Source: Celoporthe dispersa
Lineage: Eukaryota; Ascomycota; Sordariomycetes; Diaporthales; Cryphonectriaceae
DNA length: 64,000 bases
Direction of reading: 5' to 3'
NCBI GenBank assembly: GCA_016584495.1
Contig: WAID01000015.1
Location: 1,798,501-1,862,500, forward strand
Shown here: piece by piece, positions 10,657-22,255 of the stretch
Layout of the letters: the number at the start of each line of letters is the position of its first letter
Numbering within the stretch: position 1 is the stretch's first letter
Made by a program: the position numbers and the translations under genes
The notes under the pieces: model-generated
Told to the model about the DNA's origin: nothing
The model's database searches: none
The model's input: only the letters and a program-made list of their open reading frames with translations

Positions 10657-12944
10657 CTAGTTTCTCCTCGTTGATAGTGGTTTTCCCCAGAAGCTCAGCG
10701 AATGCATAGCATCGGCATCCTTTCTGTCCCAGTCAGATATGAAGCCCCGCGCAACCTCCACTAGCTCATACGGTTGACCGAGCAGAACCCGAATCTCATC
10801 GTGCAGTTGATGTGCCTTGAGATGGCTGATATCCGTGACTGAGCTGCCTGTGAAGAGATTTTGTCTTTCCCCCTTGGCCACGTCGATCTCCATGACCTCT
10901 AGGGCCCCAGCCCAGAGGCCGCCCTCGGTCTGCAGAGATATAATCGCCGTGGCCGCCGCATCGTTCCTCCGCATCGCATACCCTGACCACAGCCAAGCCC
11001 TGCGTGTCTTACAGGTGATGGATTGGATATAACGCTGCGGCCTCCGGGGTGCTCCTCGTTCCGGTAAAGGAATAGGCCACCAGTACTCGTAAAAGGAGCT
11101 ACTCTCGTCTTGAGTGAAATAGCACCTCGGCAAAGGGAGGGCCGCGGCAGTTCTAGGAACTACCCTAGCTTCAGGCGACTGTGAGCTCATATCTTTCAGT
11201 GGATATCGTGACCACCCAGTGGGGCACACGAGGTCATCACCGTCCGAGAAACATTGATCTCTCCACTTGGACCAGATGTGATGAATCGGCTCGTCTTGGC
11301 CTCCAACACTGGTCCGGTAACTCCACTGCACAAGTGTGGTCACGTATTCGCCGTCTCCCATCTGTTTCAGCCCGTTGCGCCGCACACGTACGAAGCGGCG
11401 GCCTCCAGAGCTATTCCACTGGCGCAGCTTTCCTCGGAAACTTGCCCAGCTCCAGGTGGGTAGGCAGACCGCAGGTCCCGGTCGCTTGGCGACACGTCTC
11501 TCAACATATAAATCCGGCTGCCAGAGAAGCGAGAGGTCGAAGAACACCTCAGGCAGACCGGAGATGAACCCACCCATAAAGCTATGGCTCAAGACTGAAG
11601 CACAACCGGCGAATGCGGAGAGGGCATCTTCCGGAAAAGTAAGGTGCCTCAGGTTGTAGTGATAGAGCATGACATCCTGAAACGACCCGAGGTTCGGGAC
11701 CCTGTTACCCATTGTGCTCTGCGCGATCGAAGTGTACGAGGTGAAATCCTCGGACTGCAGTCGGCTCTCTACGCGGTCCTCGTGCCACTTAGCCGCGCTG
11801 CAGTCCCATTCCACGCTGTTCTCGGTAAACACCAGCCTTCTTCGAGAGAGCATCTCCTCTTGATAAGTCCAGGCTCGTCCACCCCACATGTCGGCGCGTC
11901 TATATGCCGGGTCAGTCTGGTCCACCTGTGCCCTGGCCAGGCATATATCCACATCCCACCTCAGCCAGTCTCCCGCTGCGCGTCGAGGCTGTGTGTGCCC
12001 CTTGATCCCGCGCATCCCGCTCATTGCCCCTGCACCCTGAGCGGCAACGAGGGTAAGAGTAGCGTTAGAGTAGATCTCTGCCATGTTATTGATTTCGATC
12101 TCCTTTTGGGCCCAGTCATCCTGCACGATACAGAGTGCATCCACCCAGATGTAGCGCTCGTCCAGGAGCTGAACGATCTTCATCGCGTCCAGCACCGTGG
12201 GGGATATGGCCGGTCTGATGTCAGGATTACCCTTCGCAAATGCCCCTGGTCTCTGATTCACGGTCAGGTTTTCCTTGAGCGATGTGTAGAAGGGCTCCGT
12301 GCCCCAGACATAGCTCAATGCAACGTATGTCTCGCCGCCGCGTGGCCGCACGAGGCATGCTTCGCGTGCGTCGATCAGCCACGAAGCTTGGACTTTTCTA
12401 TCACCCTCCGTCCGGCTCTGCCAAGGAAGCCTGTAGCACATCATACCATGTTCTTGCTCGCACTTATATTTCCAGCATGCAAAGATCTCAGGGTCGATCC
12501 ACGACTTGTCGATGGGCCGAATCGAGCAGGGTCGGTCACGGTCTGCAGGGCGGCATACACCAAAGTCACGAGAGGTGGAGTTCGGCCCGTAGAATCTAAA
12601 TGAGTCTCTGTAGATTTCACATTCCAGCAGAAGCTGCGTCGAGGCTGGCCATGCCGAGATGTCTTCTCCTGCTGCAAAAGCCCACTCGAGAAGCTTAACG
12701 TGCTTGCGGCATGTTGAGTTGAGCGGTTCTTGGACACCACCTAGCTGTATGTCACCAGGATCCATAGCTCGGAAGTAGTCTTCAAGTCTTGCACAGACTT
12801 GACAACCTCGAGCCTTGTGTGGATATGACGGGTCAGTCTCTCTCCGATGGCAAGTCTCGCCGGTTGCAGACTGTATTATTGTCAACAACGCGAACAACAG
12901 AACAAGCAGACCATACGTACAGGCTGACTGCTTCTGAGGTCCAT
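10657..12944 (-). CDS. HET-domain (heterokaryon incompatibility) protein
   Basis: HET-domain proteins of filamentous ascomycetes trigger or modulate cell death after fusion of unlike individuals. Two exons are proposed: a 24-nt first exon (12944-12921) and the main exon (12870-10657), giving 745 residues. The 50-nt intron has GTACGT, a TTGAC branch and an ACAG acceptor. The HET core begins near residue 189 (YVALSYVWG) and continues through YIWVDALCIVQDD and NMAEIYSNATLTLVAA. The downstream RAWTYQEEMLSRR block is typical. A Cys pair (GCQVC) lies near residue 30. The C-terminal half has no recognised domain. An alternative start inside the intron (12897) would give a similar-length product, but the spliced start has a clean donor and acceptor. 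No frame break. Confidence 0.9.
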
Positions 12945-14464
12945 CTTGGCTGGGTCTGAGTAGACCTTGACAACCTGCGAGTTGTCGGCTGCTGGTGTAC
13001 GGTGTCAGTGACTGGGTTCGAGTTGATCCCAGCCCCTCTTTGCTGGGTGACTTATTATTATTAGGCGGGTGATAGCCAAGTACTTAAGAGAACTATGTGG
13101 CCACGGCTAGGGTTAGGATAAAGTGGACTCGCACCTCACTGCACCGTTCGATCCCTCCTTGTGAAGAACTTTGCCTCGCGTACTACGTACAAACACAAAT
13201 TGATTTTCCCTGCCTTACTTAAACTTGTCCTGCTGCCGCTATTTAGCTTCGCAAAGCTGAAGAGTTTCACTGGTAGATGGTGATAATACCAAGCTGTTAT
13301 GGACCATCTCTCTCACTTTGAGGGACAGATAGAAAAAGGAATGTTCTCTTACTTGCACATCGGCATATTCTCCAAGGTAAGTCTAACCTCAGTCTGGCAA
13401 TCTGTATGGTATGTACTGCCTAGGTGGCGAAGTGTGTAAATCAGTCTCTGAGAGTTGTATTTTTATTTTTTTTTGGTCTATGCTGGGAATTCAACTGTAA
13501 ATTCTTCAAGGGAAGTCATTGAGCCCGAACTCGGGCACAGTTGAAGTCGCACGGGACCAGGACAAGAGTTCAAGTGGCAGAAGACTCTGATAGCCCTGGT
13601 GGACTACATGAACAAACAACTTGATGCATTAGTTCAAAGCACATAGTCCATTCCTGACTTGTGAATCTCTTAAAGTAGAGTTGCTCATGGACTTGTATTT
13701 GGTTTTTGGGAGAGGAAAGGAGGGAATAGAGATGCCTCATCAGGGTCCATGCACGATTAACTTGAACTGGAGTATGGTGGGATATGCACTGCTAACTTAT
13801 TCCGATTCGCACTGAACCTTAGTATTATTTTGACAATATTGTCTACGTGTTTCTCAGACGCATACGCATATGCGAGTATATTAATTAGCTTAGCTAATTT
13901 CACTATTTGGCGCAGCAGGGTCAACTTTGCAGAGCATTCGAATGATTTCGAGTTTCGATTTTTATTTTTATTTTTCAACCTTGCTTTGCTCGTTTCCTTT
14001 TAATTTGCAATCCTCCTCCATCTTTTTTTTTTTTTTTCCCTGTGAAAAAGAAAGGGGAGAGGGGCGGACGGACTGTCTTTGATGGGAGGGTGGGAAAGGT
14101 TCAGTAACAGATTACCTCTTTTTTTTTTTTTTTTTTTTTTTGGCAGAAGTTCGCATACCAAAACCCCCCCGATTGACTATTTTGAATCAAGTAGCCATGC
14201 AAAAATATTTACTTCAATGCTCACTGAATGCCTCAATTTTATGAGGCTTCCGGCGTCTTTGGATCGAAATATGCTGTGTATTGACGTTCTGTGTGTGCCT
14301 GCCCGTACCTAGTATCCAAACCAGAAGCGGACTAGCGTTAAATCACTCTGGCAATTCCCCACACCAAAAAATTTAGGAAGCTTCATCAGACTGGACTGCG
14401 CGACTCCAAACCACCATCTCTGCAAATCGCAACAATTCCCCCAGACACGACACCACCGGCCAAG
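12945..14464. other. 1.5-kb divergent spacer between the HET gene and CBF5
   Basis: This stretch is mostly AT-rich with several long T runs (near 13.47, 14.02 and 14.12 kb). It must hold the promoters of both neighbours, which are transcribed away from each other. No gene seen. Confidence 0.5.
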
Positions 14465-16016
14465 ATGGCAGACGAGAAGCATATCATCGTGCCACAGGCT
14501 TCAACGCCAGCTGCTGACACAAGCGACTGGCCACTGCTGCTGAAGAATTATGACAAACGTATGTACACCAGTGTTCTGTGTCGATGCAGCGTCAAATGGC
14601 CCTTCGCTTTTACTGACGAGACACCATTACAGTGCTCGTGCGGACAGGTCATTTCACACCAATTCCCCATGGCTGCAAGCCTCACATGCGAGACATCAAG
14701 AGTTATGTCTCTTCTGGCGTCATCAACCTCGACAAGCCCTCGAACCCCTCCTCCCACGAAGTTGTCGCCTGGGTGAAGCGCATGCTCCGTGTCGAGAAGA
14801 CTGGCCACAGCGGTACCCTCGACCCCAAGGTCACAGGCTGTCTCATTGTCTGCATCGACAGGGCCACCCGCCTCGTCAAGTCTCAACAAGGTGCCGGAAA
14901 GGAGTACGTGGCCGTTGTGCGGTTCCACGACAAGGTTCCTGGCGGCGAGGCAGAGTTCGCCCGCGTCCTCGAGCAGCTCACGGGTTCCCTCTTCCAGCGA
15001 CCTCCCCTGATCTCTGCCGTCAAGCGACAGCTGCGTATCCGTACCATCTACGAGTCCAAGCTCATCGAGTTCGACAATGACCGCCACCTCGGTGTCTTCT
15101 GGGTCAGCTGCGAGGCCGGAACCTACATCCGGACGCTCTGCGTGCACATGGGACTTCTCCTTGGCGTGGGTGCGCACATGCAGGAGCTGCGGCGTGTGCG
15201 CTCTGGTGCCATGGACGAGACTAAGGATCTGGTCACGCTGCATGATGTCCTGGATGCCCAGTGGCAATACGGTGAGCCCCACTTTTGCTGTGGCCCGAGC
15301 TGCATTGAGATCGACTTGACTGACTGATCGGGCCTGCAGACAACAACCGCGATGAGACTTACCTTCGACAAGTAATCCAGCCTCTCGAGACCCTCCTCGT
15401 CGGCTACAAGCGGCTCGTCGTCAAGGACAGCGCGGTGAACGCCATTACCTATGGTGCCAAGTTGATGTTGCCTGGCCTTCTGCGATATGAGTCCAACATT
15501 GAACAGCACGAGGAGTGCGTCCTGATCACCACAAAGGGTGAGGCCATCGCCATCGGTATCGCGATGATGTCCGCTGTTGAGATGACCACCTGCGACCACG
15601 GCGTCGTCGCCAAGGTCAAGCGCTGTATCATGGAGCGTGACCTGTACCCCAGGCGCTGGGGTCTCGGCCCGACTGCCGCAGAGAAGAAGAAGCTGAAGGC
15701 CGATGGCAAGCTTGACAAGTACGGCAGGCCCAACGAGGCCACGCCCGCGAAGTGGACCGAGTCGTACACGGACTACAGTGCCGCTGATGCCCAGGCAACC
15801 CCTGCTAAGCCCACCGAGGCTGCTTCCTCGGAACTTCCCAAGGCCGTCGCCCCACCTGTCGTTGCTGCCAACCCCGAGACCCCCGGCAAGGATGGCGAGG
15901 CCAAGAAGCGGAAGAAGCACGAGGGCGAGACTCCGGAGGAGAAGGCAGAGCGCAAGCGGAGGAAGGCGGAGAAGAAGGCCAAGAAGGCCTCCAAGGGCGA
16001 GGATGACAGTGACTAG
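14465..16016 (+). CDS. CBF5: H/ACA snoRNP pseudouridine synthase CBF5 (dyskerin)
   Basis: CBF5 is the catalytic subunit of H/ACA snoRNPs, converting uridine to pseudouridine in rRNA and snRNA in the nucleolus. Exons are 14465-14558, 14633-15271 and 15340-16016, giving 469 residues, the normal fungal length. The introns are 74 and 68 nt with good GTATGT/GTGAGC donors and CTGAC-type branch points. The N-terminal dyskerin-like segment ([17 protein letters not shown]) is followed by the TruB fold with catalytic Asp95 in [11 protein letters not shown]. Next are the [10 protein letters not shown] and [11 protein letters not shown] motifs and a PUA domain (about 285-360, including [10 protein letters not shown]). 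A Lys/Glu-rich nucleolar tail closes the protein. The reading frame is clean throughout. Confidence 0.97.
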
Positions 16017-16555
16017 ATTATAGTGTCTGCTTGATTGGCGTTGGGGGCAATCACCAAAATAGGCGTTTAGGGCGGGAGGATCCAGTTGCTTGCCACGAGG
16101 GAGGGGGGGTTTGGGTATTCCATAGCAAGGTAATACTCCAAATGATTCTTCTCATAGGATGCTATCCCACGGGAGGACACGAAGTGTTGTGTTCGAGGCA
16201 ATGATAATAAAAGGTCACCAAAAAGAAAGAAAGAAAGAAAGCAAAAGGCTGACTGCGAACGCTCGCTGAGATGTGCCGTGTCGATGTGTCTGGCGTCGGT
16301 AAGATATACCTCAGGAGATTTCCGGTTCACAAACGGCTGCCTAAGTAATGATGAATTGCTGCACTCATCGGAAAGAACGTTTGTTATGAGACCTTACATT
16401 TCGCACTTTCAGTCTTTAAATTCCTTTCTTTATTAATAAATTGGCCTTACAGTTTAGGTGTATTGTATAATTCCTGCTTTCAGTCGAGTTCCGAGATTTC
16501 CAATACAGACTATTAGGATATAGTGAGATATATTTTGCGCACTATCACGTTTTGA
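16017..16555. other. Spacer between CBF5 and tRNA-Pro
   Basis: The 3' region of CBF5 turns AT-rich after about 16.3 kb. No gene seen. Confidence 0.5.
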
Positions 16556-16639
16556 GCCTCGATGGTCTAGTGGTATGATTCCTGCTTTGGGTTATTGACT
16601 GATTGCAGGAGGTCTCCGGTTCAATCCCGGATCGAGGCC
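16556..16639 (+). tRNA. tRNA-Pro (UGG) with 12-nt intron
   Basis: The acceptor stem GCCTCGA/TCGAGGC, the D-arm TGGTCTAGTGGTATGATT and the T-arm TCCGG-TTCAATC-CCGGA all fold. The anticodon stem CCTGC/GCAGG encloses TTTGGG, giving anticodon TGG at 16588-16590. A 12-nt intron (16592-16603) follows the purine after the anticodon, the usual nuclear position. The discriminator is C, and a T7 Pol III terminator follows at once. An identical copy lies at 17996-18079 on the other strand. Confidence 0.95.
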
Positions 16640-17995
16640 TTTTTTTGCACACATGGAAGCATTTCAAATTGTGTACATGTATCTTGGTCCTGAATTAATT
16701 TTTCTTTTAGATAAAAAAAGACACACAAGAGTCCGCACAGTACTTAAATCTGGTTGACCTTGTATTATTGTGTAATGTGAAATGATGAGATGTGTGCATC
16801 GCCTCCTGACTGATGTGAGCAAGGAAGGCTATAGGCCTAGACAACCAAGAGCCTTGACCAAGAGCGCTCAAAGTCTGCAATGCATCGAGAGCTTTTCTAG
16901 CTACTTATTACACCGAAGAGCCCAGAGGAATGATACACATTAGAGAGGATTGACTCGCAGCTGCAAGCTACTCACCACTGCAGTCTACTCTAGATTGATA
17001 TGAGTAATAGTTGTCGAGGTTCGAGCCACCCTGCTAATCTTTGCTGTCTGCCACATGGTTAGTGTCATATGCATCAGTCTAATCATAAACCTCTTCATCT
17101 TTGGAAATAACAGTTACCTGTGATGTTTATACGAAGAGTAGGCCTCATAACTGCTGACAAAAGAGTATAAGGCATACACTTGATTATAGGATGAACCACA
17201 AGCATTACTCAGGCTTTCAGGGAAGAATATGCCTTGCTCTACTTGGCTAATTTCTAACTTGTTAATCATTGCAGCTGTCAGAATCAACTTGATGTTTTGC
17301 ATTAAGGTGCTCTTTTAGTGGCTCTCTTAGTTGCCAATTTATGACGGAAAAGACGGCCATATAAATTCAAAGCACAGAGGCTTGAGAAATGAATGCTGCA
17401 TATCACTCACCTCCACTGAGCATCACATCTCATACCCTCGTACAAATAATCCCATCCTCTCACAGTCTAAAGTCTAGGCGCCCGGGTCGTCCCCTCTCCT
17501 GTCGTGAGAGGTTCCAGTGTGGATTTCAGCTGAGCGTGATCTGACACTTGGTAAATATCCTGAAGGTAGTCGATTTCATTTAAGCTCCTTGAGACTTTCC
17601 CAATTTGTTTTGCATCTTTATCTTATAATTGAATAGTCAAGGTATTATTGCCTTGACTCGAATATACTTCACCTTTGATAGTACTACGCACAGGATAGCA
17701 TAGAGAGGCAAGATTGATTGCCTTCAACATTTTCAAAGTATTAATTCCATGTTTTTTCTTTCTTTTTCTTTAAAGACGAAGCTGGAAGGCAAATGTTGCG
17801 ATGTAAAAGTAATTACTTCATCTTGGTTCTCTGAAAGCTACACCATTTAGCTAGCCCGTCCACTATACTGTAGCAGAAACCATAACTCTTCCTAGTTTTT
17901 AGTTTTTTTTTTTTTAGCCAATTAATTACAAGTAGCTCAAAATATAAAGAAAAAGAAATTTATTTCTAGACATCATCGCATTGGGGTGCAAAAAA
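16640..17995. other. AT-rich spacer between two converging tRNA-Pro genes
   Basis: 1,356 nt with no gene or long frame. The DNA is mostly AT-rich with a small GC-richer patch near 17.47 kb. No duplicated sequence beyond the tRNA genes was noticed. Confidence 0.5.
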
Positions 17996-18079
17996 GGCCT
18001 CGATCCGGGATTGAACCGGAGACCTCCTGCAATCAGTCAATAACCCAAAGCAGGAATCATACCACTAGACCATCGAGGC
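17996..18079 (-). tRNA. tRNA-Pro (UGG) with 12-nt intron, second copy
   Basis: This copy is identical base for base, intron included, to the one at 16556-16639, but on the opposite strand. The two genes are transcribed toward each other. A short T run follows its 3' end in the minus-strand sense. Confidence 0.95.
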
Positions 18080-18551
18080 ATTAAATTTCGGCAAAGAATG
18101 AAACAACTTATCCTAATTGGCTCAGCTCGCCTAGCTTCGAAAATGGATAACCAACCTCAAAATCCGCGAAGCCAAATTATTGTTTTAAATTTTTACATTA
18201 GAGCCAAAGATTCATACCTTCTGTGTCTTGATCCGCGCCAGCATAACGTTGTCGGTAGCACCATTGCTATACTGCACAAGTGGCCTCTCAAAGAGGGCAG
18301 AATGCTAGGAACGGCAACGTTGATTCAGAAAAAGTAAGGGGAGAGCTTGACGTGATTGTGTATCATCATTAAATGGTACGAGGCGTGTATATACAGCCTG
18401 TGAACCTCCCTGGCCACCATCTGAGCAGTAAACTTATCCCCATAAACAGACGCCAAAACTCCCTGCTCAACTCAGACCCCGACACGGTATCACGACGAAC
18501 GCAAAAGAAGAAAATAAAATCATTCTTTCCCCCCTCCACTACCCGCCAGGA
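18080..18551. other. Spacer downstream of paralogue B
   Basis: An AT-rich to mixed 470-nt stretch holding the 5' flank of the second tRNA and the 3' region of the next gene. No gene seen. Confidence 0.5.
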
Positions 18552-20138
18552 TCAGATCTGGTTCTGCTCCCCATCCACATTATCCCTCAGCCCACCGCTC
18601 ATGGCATGCGTAGGCGGGGGCGGCGGCGGGAATGCCTTCTCGGGGCTATAGCGTCCATAGCCCGGGTGCTGCAGCACCGGGGCGCGGTTCTCCCTGGCCA
18701 TTCTGTTCCGGAAGCTGTCGTTGTTGCCGCCGCCGGCGCTGCTCCCCCCTGCACTGCTGCTGCTGACCTCGTGCAGCTCGTACGACTCGACGTCAATATT
18801 GTTGTTGTTGTTCTCCGCGCCGCCGGTGCCCCTGCTCTGGACGCTCTGGCCCGACACCTTGGACTTCAGGCTGGGCTCGTCGCCGCCGAGCGCGAGCCCT
18901 ATATGAGTGGGCGGGGTCGGGGTGCCGGCGGCCTCGTCGTGCTGGTCCTGCAGGGCCTTCTCCTGCGCTGCGGTCGGGAAGGCCTCGCCAAAGGAGGTGG
19001 GCTGGTGGTGGTAATGGTCGTCATGAAACGCCTGCGGCCACTGGTGGGCCATGGCCGCCGACGACTCAGCTCCGTTGACGGGGCTGTTGTGGTGTGACGA
19101 GTAGGGGGAAAAGTAGCGCGCGTAGGCGGGCTCCGAGGCCGTGGCTGACAGGGGCGAGTCATCCCACCCGCGGAGCGGTTTCTGCGACAGCGGCGTCTCG
19201 TTCATGTCAGGGCCCCGGTGCACAATCCCGCCTGCGAAGGGGTGTGGCCAACCTGACTCCTTGTGCTGCATCTCGAGCTTGCGGAGGAACGCGCGGCGGC
19301 GGCGGCGGCCGTTGCAGACGACGCAGAAGCCGGCGATGGCGAGGACGACGCAGAGGGCGCCTATGGCGATGCCCACCTTGGCGCCGAGCGAGATGGGGCC
19401 CGATTCGTTGATGTTTGTCCAGGTGCTGGTCGGTGTTGGCGTGGTCTCGTTCATGCGGGTGGTCGAGAAGATGCTTCCCTGGACGGCGATGGTTGAGCCC
19501 GGCGCGGGCTTTCTGGTCACAGCCCACCTGGAGCATGACCACCATGTTGGCTAGGTATTGTTGCTGGCTCGTCCGCAGGCAGTCCACGCACGCGTCCGAG
19601 TAGGTGTTGTCGACCCAGTTGGTGCAGTAGTCGTATGCGCCGATGCTGGAGCTGGTGCTGAAGTTGCCATACTGAAAGGCAGTCTGCAGTTGTCCGCAGG
19701 CCAACCTAAGTGGCAGGTTAGCTCGGCTGGGCTTCTTGTTCCCCCCCCCCCCCTTTCTCTCCTCTCTCACCCTCGGGAAGGATGACGGGCCACTCACGAT
19801 GTGATGCAAGGACTGTCGCCGACGTCGACGTTCCCTGGCTCTCCCCACAGGCACTCGGACAGCGTATACCGGGAATTGTACAGCAGCCATTGCTGGTCTG
19901 TCGAGTTTGGGTCCGTCGTGTAGTAGGTGCTGGTCAGCTCACAGTTCATGCAGTTCTCGAGCACAGTCCCCGTCGAGCTGCTGAATTCGCTGTTGGTGCA
20001 CACAATATCGGCCGGTGTTGTCGCGGTCAGGACATTGCCACACTGCTGGTCGCACGCGGACCCTGAGGTGACGAGAATGGCAGCTGCGGGGCCGGTAAGG
20101 GCAGCGCCCACAGCCAGCCTCGCTGTCCAGGGCCTCAT
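18552..20138 (-). CDS. One-pass membrane protein with Cys-rich ectodomain (paralogue B)
   Basis: This is a full-length paralogue of the gene at 1.9-3.7 kb; the function is unknown. Exons are 20138-19798 and 19705-18552. The 92-nt intron has GTGAGT, GCTAAC and TTAG. Paralogue A lacks this intron and has different ones. Visible parts are a signal peptide (GAALTGPAAAI), an ectodomain with WLLYNSRYTL, ACGQLQTAF, YCTNW and DACVDC, one TM segment (VGIAIGALCVVLAIAGFCVV), a basic NGRRRRR, and a roughly 250-residue S/G/P-rich tail with Asn and Pro runs. The frame shifts by one base at an AAA triplet (19510-19512), just after the conserved VGCDQK. Dropping one A restores the paralogue's C-x-QKP segment. 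A 49-nt GT...CAG intron starting after VMLQ would also restore frame but removes that conserved Cys. Confidence 0.75.
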
Positions 20139-22255
20139 GTCTGCTCGGGTGGCTGGACCCTGTGCTGAGCAGCAAGAATGTCGGGCAGGGACGCCGTCGA
20201 GGTTCAAGACCAAGATCGAGAGTGTGCGGGGTAGGGCAAAGGCAGTGTGTGTCGGACTGCGCAGGCGTTCGTTATCGCTGCGTGTAGTTAATGCTGTGCG
20301 ACCGAACCCATGACGCTCTCTCAAGGTTGCTTCTGCTGGCCGACATGTGGGCCGCAGCGGCCGACCCGATGAGTGATATATGAGCCTCTGTCTGCCCCTT
20401 GGGGCGGAGACAAACAAGATGTGATGTTTGTGATGTGAAAGGAGAATGCTTTAGCGCCGAGAGATGCTGTTGCAGCACACGTATCAACCTCTGACCCAGA
20501 GAGCCGGAACGCAGAAGCTCTCTTGTAGGGTGTGACCAGATGCGCAGCCGGACGAGGGCAGAGACGGGGCGGGAGAACAAACGTGGTAGAGTTCTGTTGC
20601 AGAACTTGCTGTGGTGGCACAAGGTCTCGCAGCCCGGAGGTACGGCAAGGTTGTGGAAGGTGGGCAGACTGAAAAGAGGAGGACCATGGGCCTCCCCGAC
20701 GCACCCAACCCACGAATGGAGAGTCAGCCTTTGCCGTTCGTGACCTCCGAGGTGGCCACCCACCATCTCCGGAGAGGACCCCTTCCCTCTCGAGCAAGGC
20801 TATTGTTCTGGGACCATGGCGGGTGGCACACCTGCGTCTGACCAGCCAGAGAGGGGGCCGTCTTCGATATCACCTGCAGTGATGAGCAGTGCACGCAGCG
20901 GGCCCCTGCAAGTCTTCACACCTTGGAGATGAATTCTGGACAGTGATTGGACATCACCCAGCCTCTCGCCCTGGCCCGCAAGCGCCCGCCGTAACCTTGC
21001 CGTCCCTGAAGGGGACAAGCTTGACGGACGTGCCCACAATTCCTGCATATCTCGCCCCCAGTGGGCCGCCACCCATGGTTCGCTCATCATACATCCCATC
21101 TCGCCCATGTAACGAATAGTTTGCAATCACCCACATTGCTGCAGCTGTCGTAACTCTACTATGGTAGTTGTTGGAAGAGGCCATATTGTCCAGATATGGC
21201 TCGATTTTCCATCAAGGAGTCTCTGGAATCGGCTCCTTCATCACGAGCTGCCGGTCTGCCGAGATGAGATTCCCTTTTTCACGCGGCGCTTATTGTGCAG
21301 AGGACCCATTCGAGTGCGTAGCCCGGCGTGCCGAGCGATTCGGGTGTACTGCAGGATTTTGAGGGGACTACCGACCGTGCGTTAGACTGGACATTTGGAA
21401 AGCGCATGCATGTCTTTCTTATTCCCAACCACCCAGGGTCTAGCCCCTCCTCCCATGATTTCGAATGCCTACCCAGGTCTGTCACAAAAGGTAGCCCGAA
21501 CTTTACGATGGCTGTGAGCGCGTATTCGGCTGGCGCAGGACTGGAGATAAGATTTCGGACATGAGTGGTAGATGACTGGTTGATTCGCTTTGCGAAGGCC
21601 CAGACCACGTCTGATTAACACCGTCATGAAGCTGATGCTCTTCGTGGCATCTGGTTCACCTGAGTTTGCCACTGGAAACCCCCCTCCCCCCGGCCGGGCG
21701 GCGCGTTTAAAGACTGTCGCGATAACGAGAGCGGACCTGGTGTCCGTTACGGACCTTGTAGGCGCTCCAGAAGCTGCCTGCAGGCTATTGTCCGAAGGCT
21801 GGCGTCGTGGATATCTCGCGAAACGCTTATGACAGGCTCATACAACCTTGTCACCTGGTGGTCGATAATGCTACAGGGAGCAACACTAGCGCGCCAGCCC
21901 GAGTGACAGGTGCACTTGTTTGCTCCTTCAGCATCGGACCTTGCTGGGCAGAGCCCGCTCAGTCCACATCTTCCAGTGAAGGACAGGAAGTCCAGCCGGC
22001 CAGTCCTCGCAGGCTGCTTCCTCGCAATCTCGCCCGGTGGATGGAAGCTCACTCATATCTCTCAACCAGATTGTGCGTGAGAAGGACCACGCGCTCATTC
22101 TCCGTACAGGGCACAACTCACCGTTGGTCTCAAGTGCTAGCCGTCTGTCTGCGCATCGCGCAGCAAGAGCGCTAGATTCTGCCTTCAGGGGCCTGGGTTC
22201 GTTGCTGAAAACCCGGACACATCAGCACCATTGAGACCTTTGTCCAAGCAGACTC
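20139..22255. other. 2.1-kb spacer between paralogue B and NTA1
   Basis: Minus-strand frames of 158 and 164 codons overlap near 20.3-20.8 kb, but they have no motif or consistent splice pattern. I treat the region as promoter and spacer DNA. Confidence 0.45.

Noticed and set aside
11644..12603. 319-codon plus-strand frame inside the HET gene
   Set aside because: It is fully antisense to a conserved HET-domain exon, with no motif of its own.
14548..15282. 244-codon minus-strand frame inside CBF5
   Set aside because: It lies antisense to the conserved CBF5 catalytic exon in GC-rich DNA, and its sequence shows no domain. It is a shadow frame.
20272..20797. 158- and 164-codon overlapping minus-strand frames upstream of paralogue B
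   Set aside because: The two frames compete over the same DNA. Neither has a motif, and both lie where the paralogue B promoter is expected.
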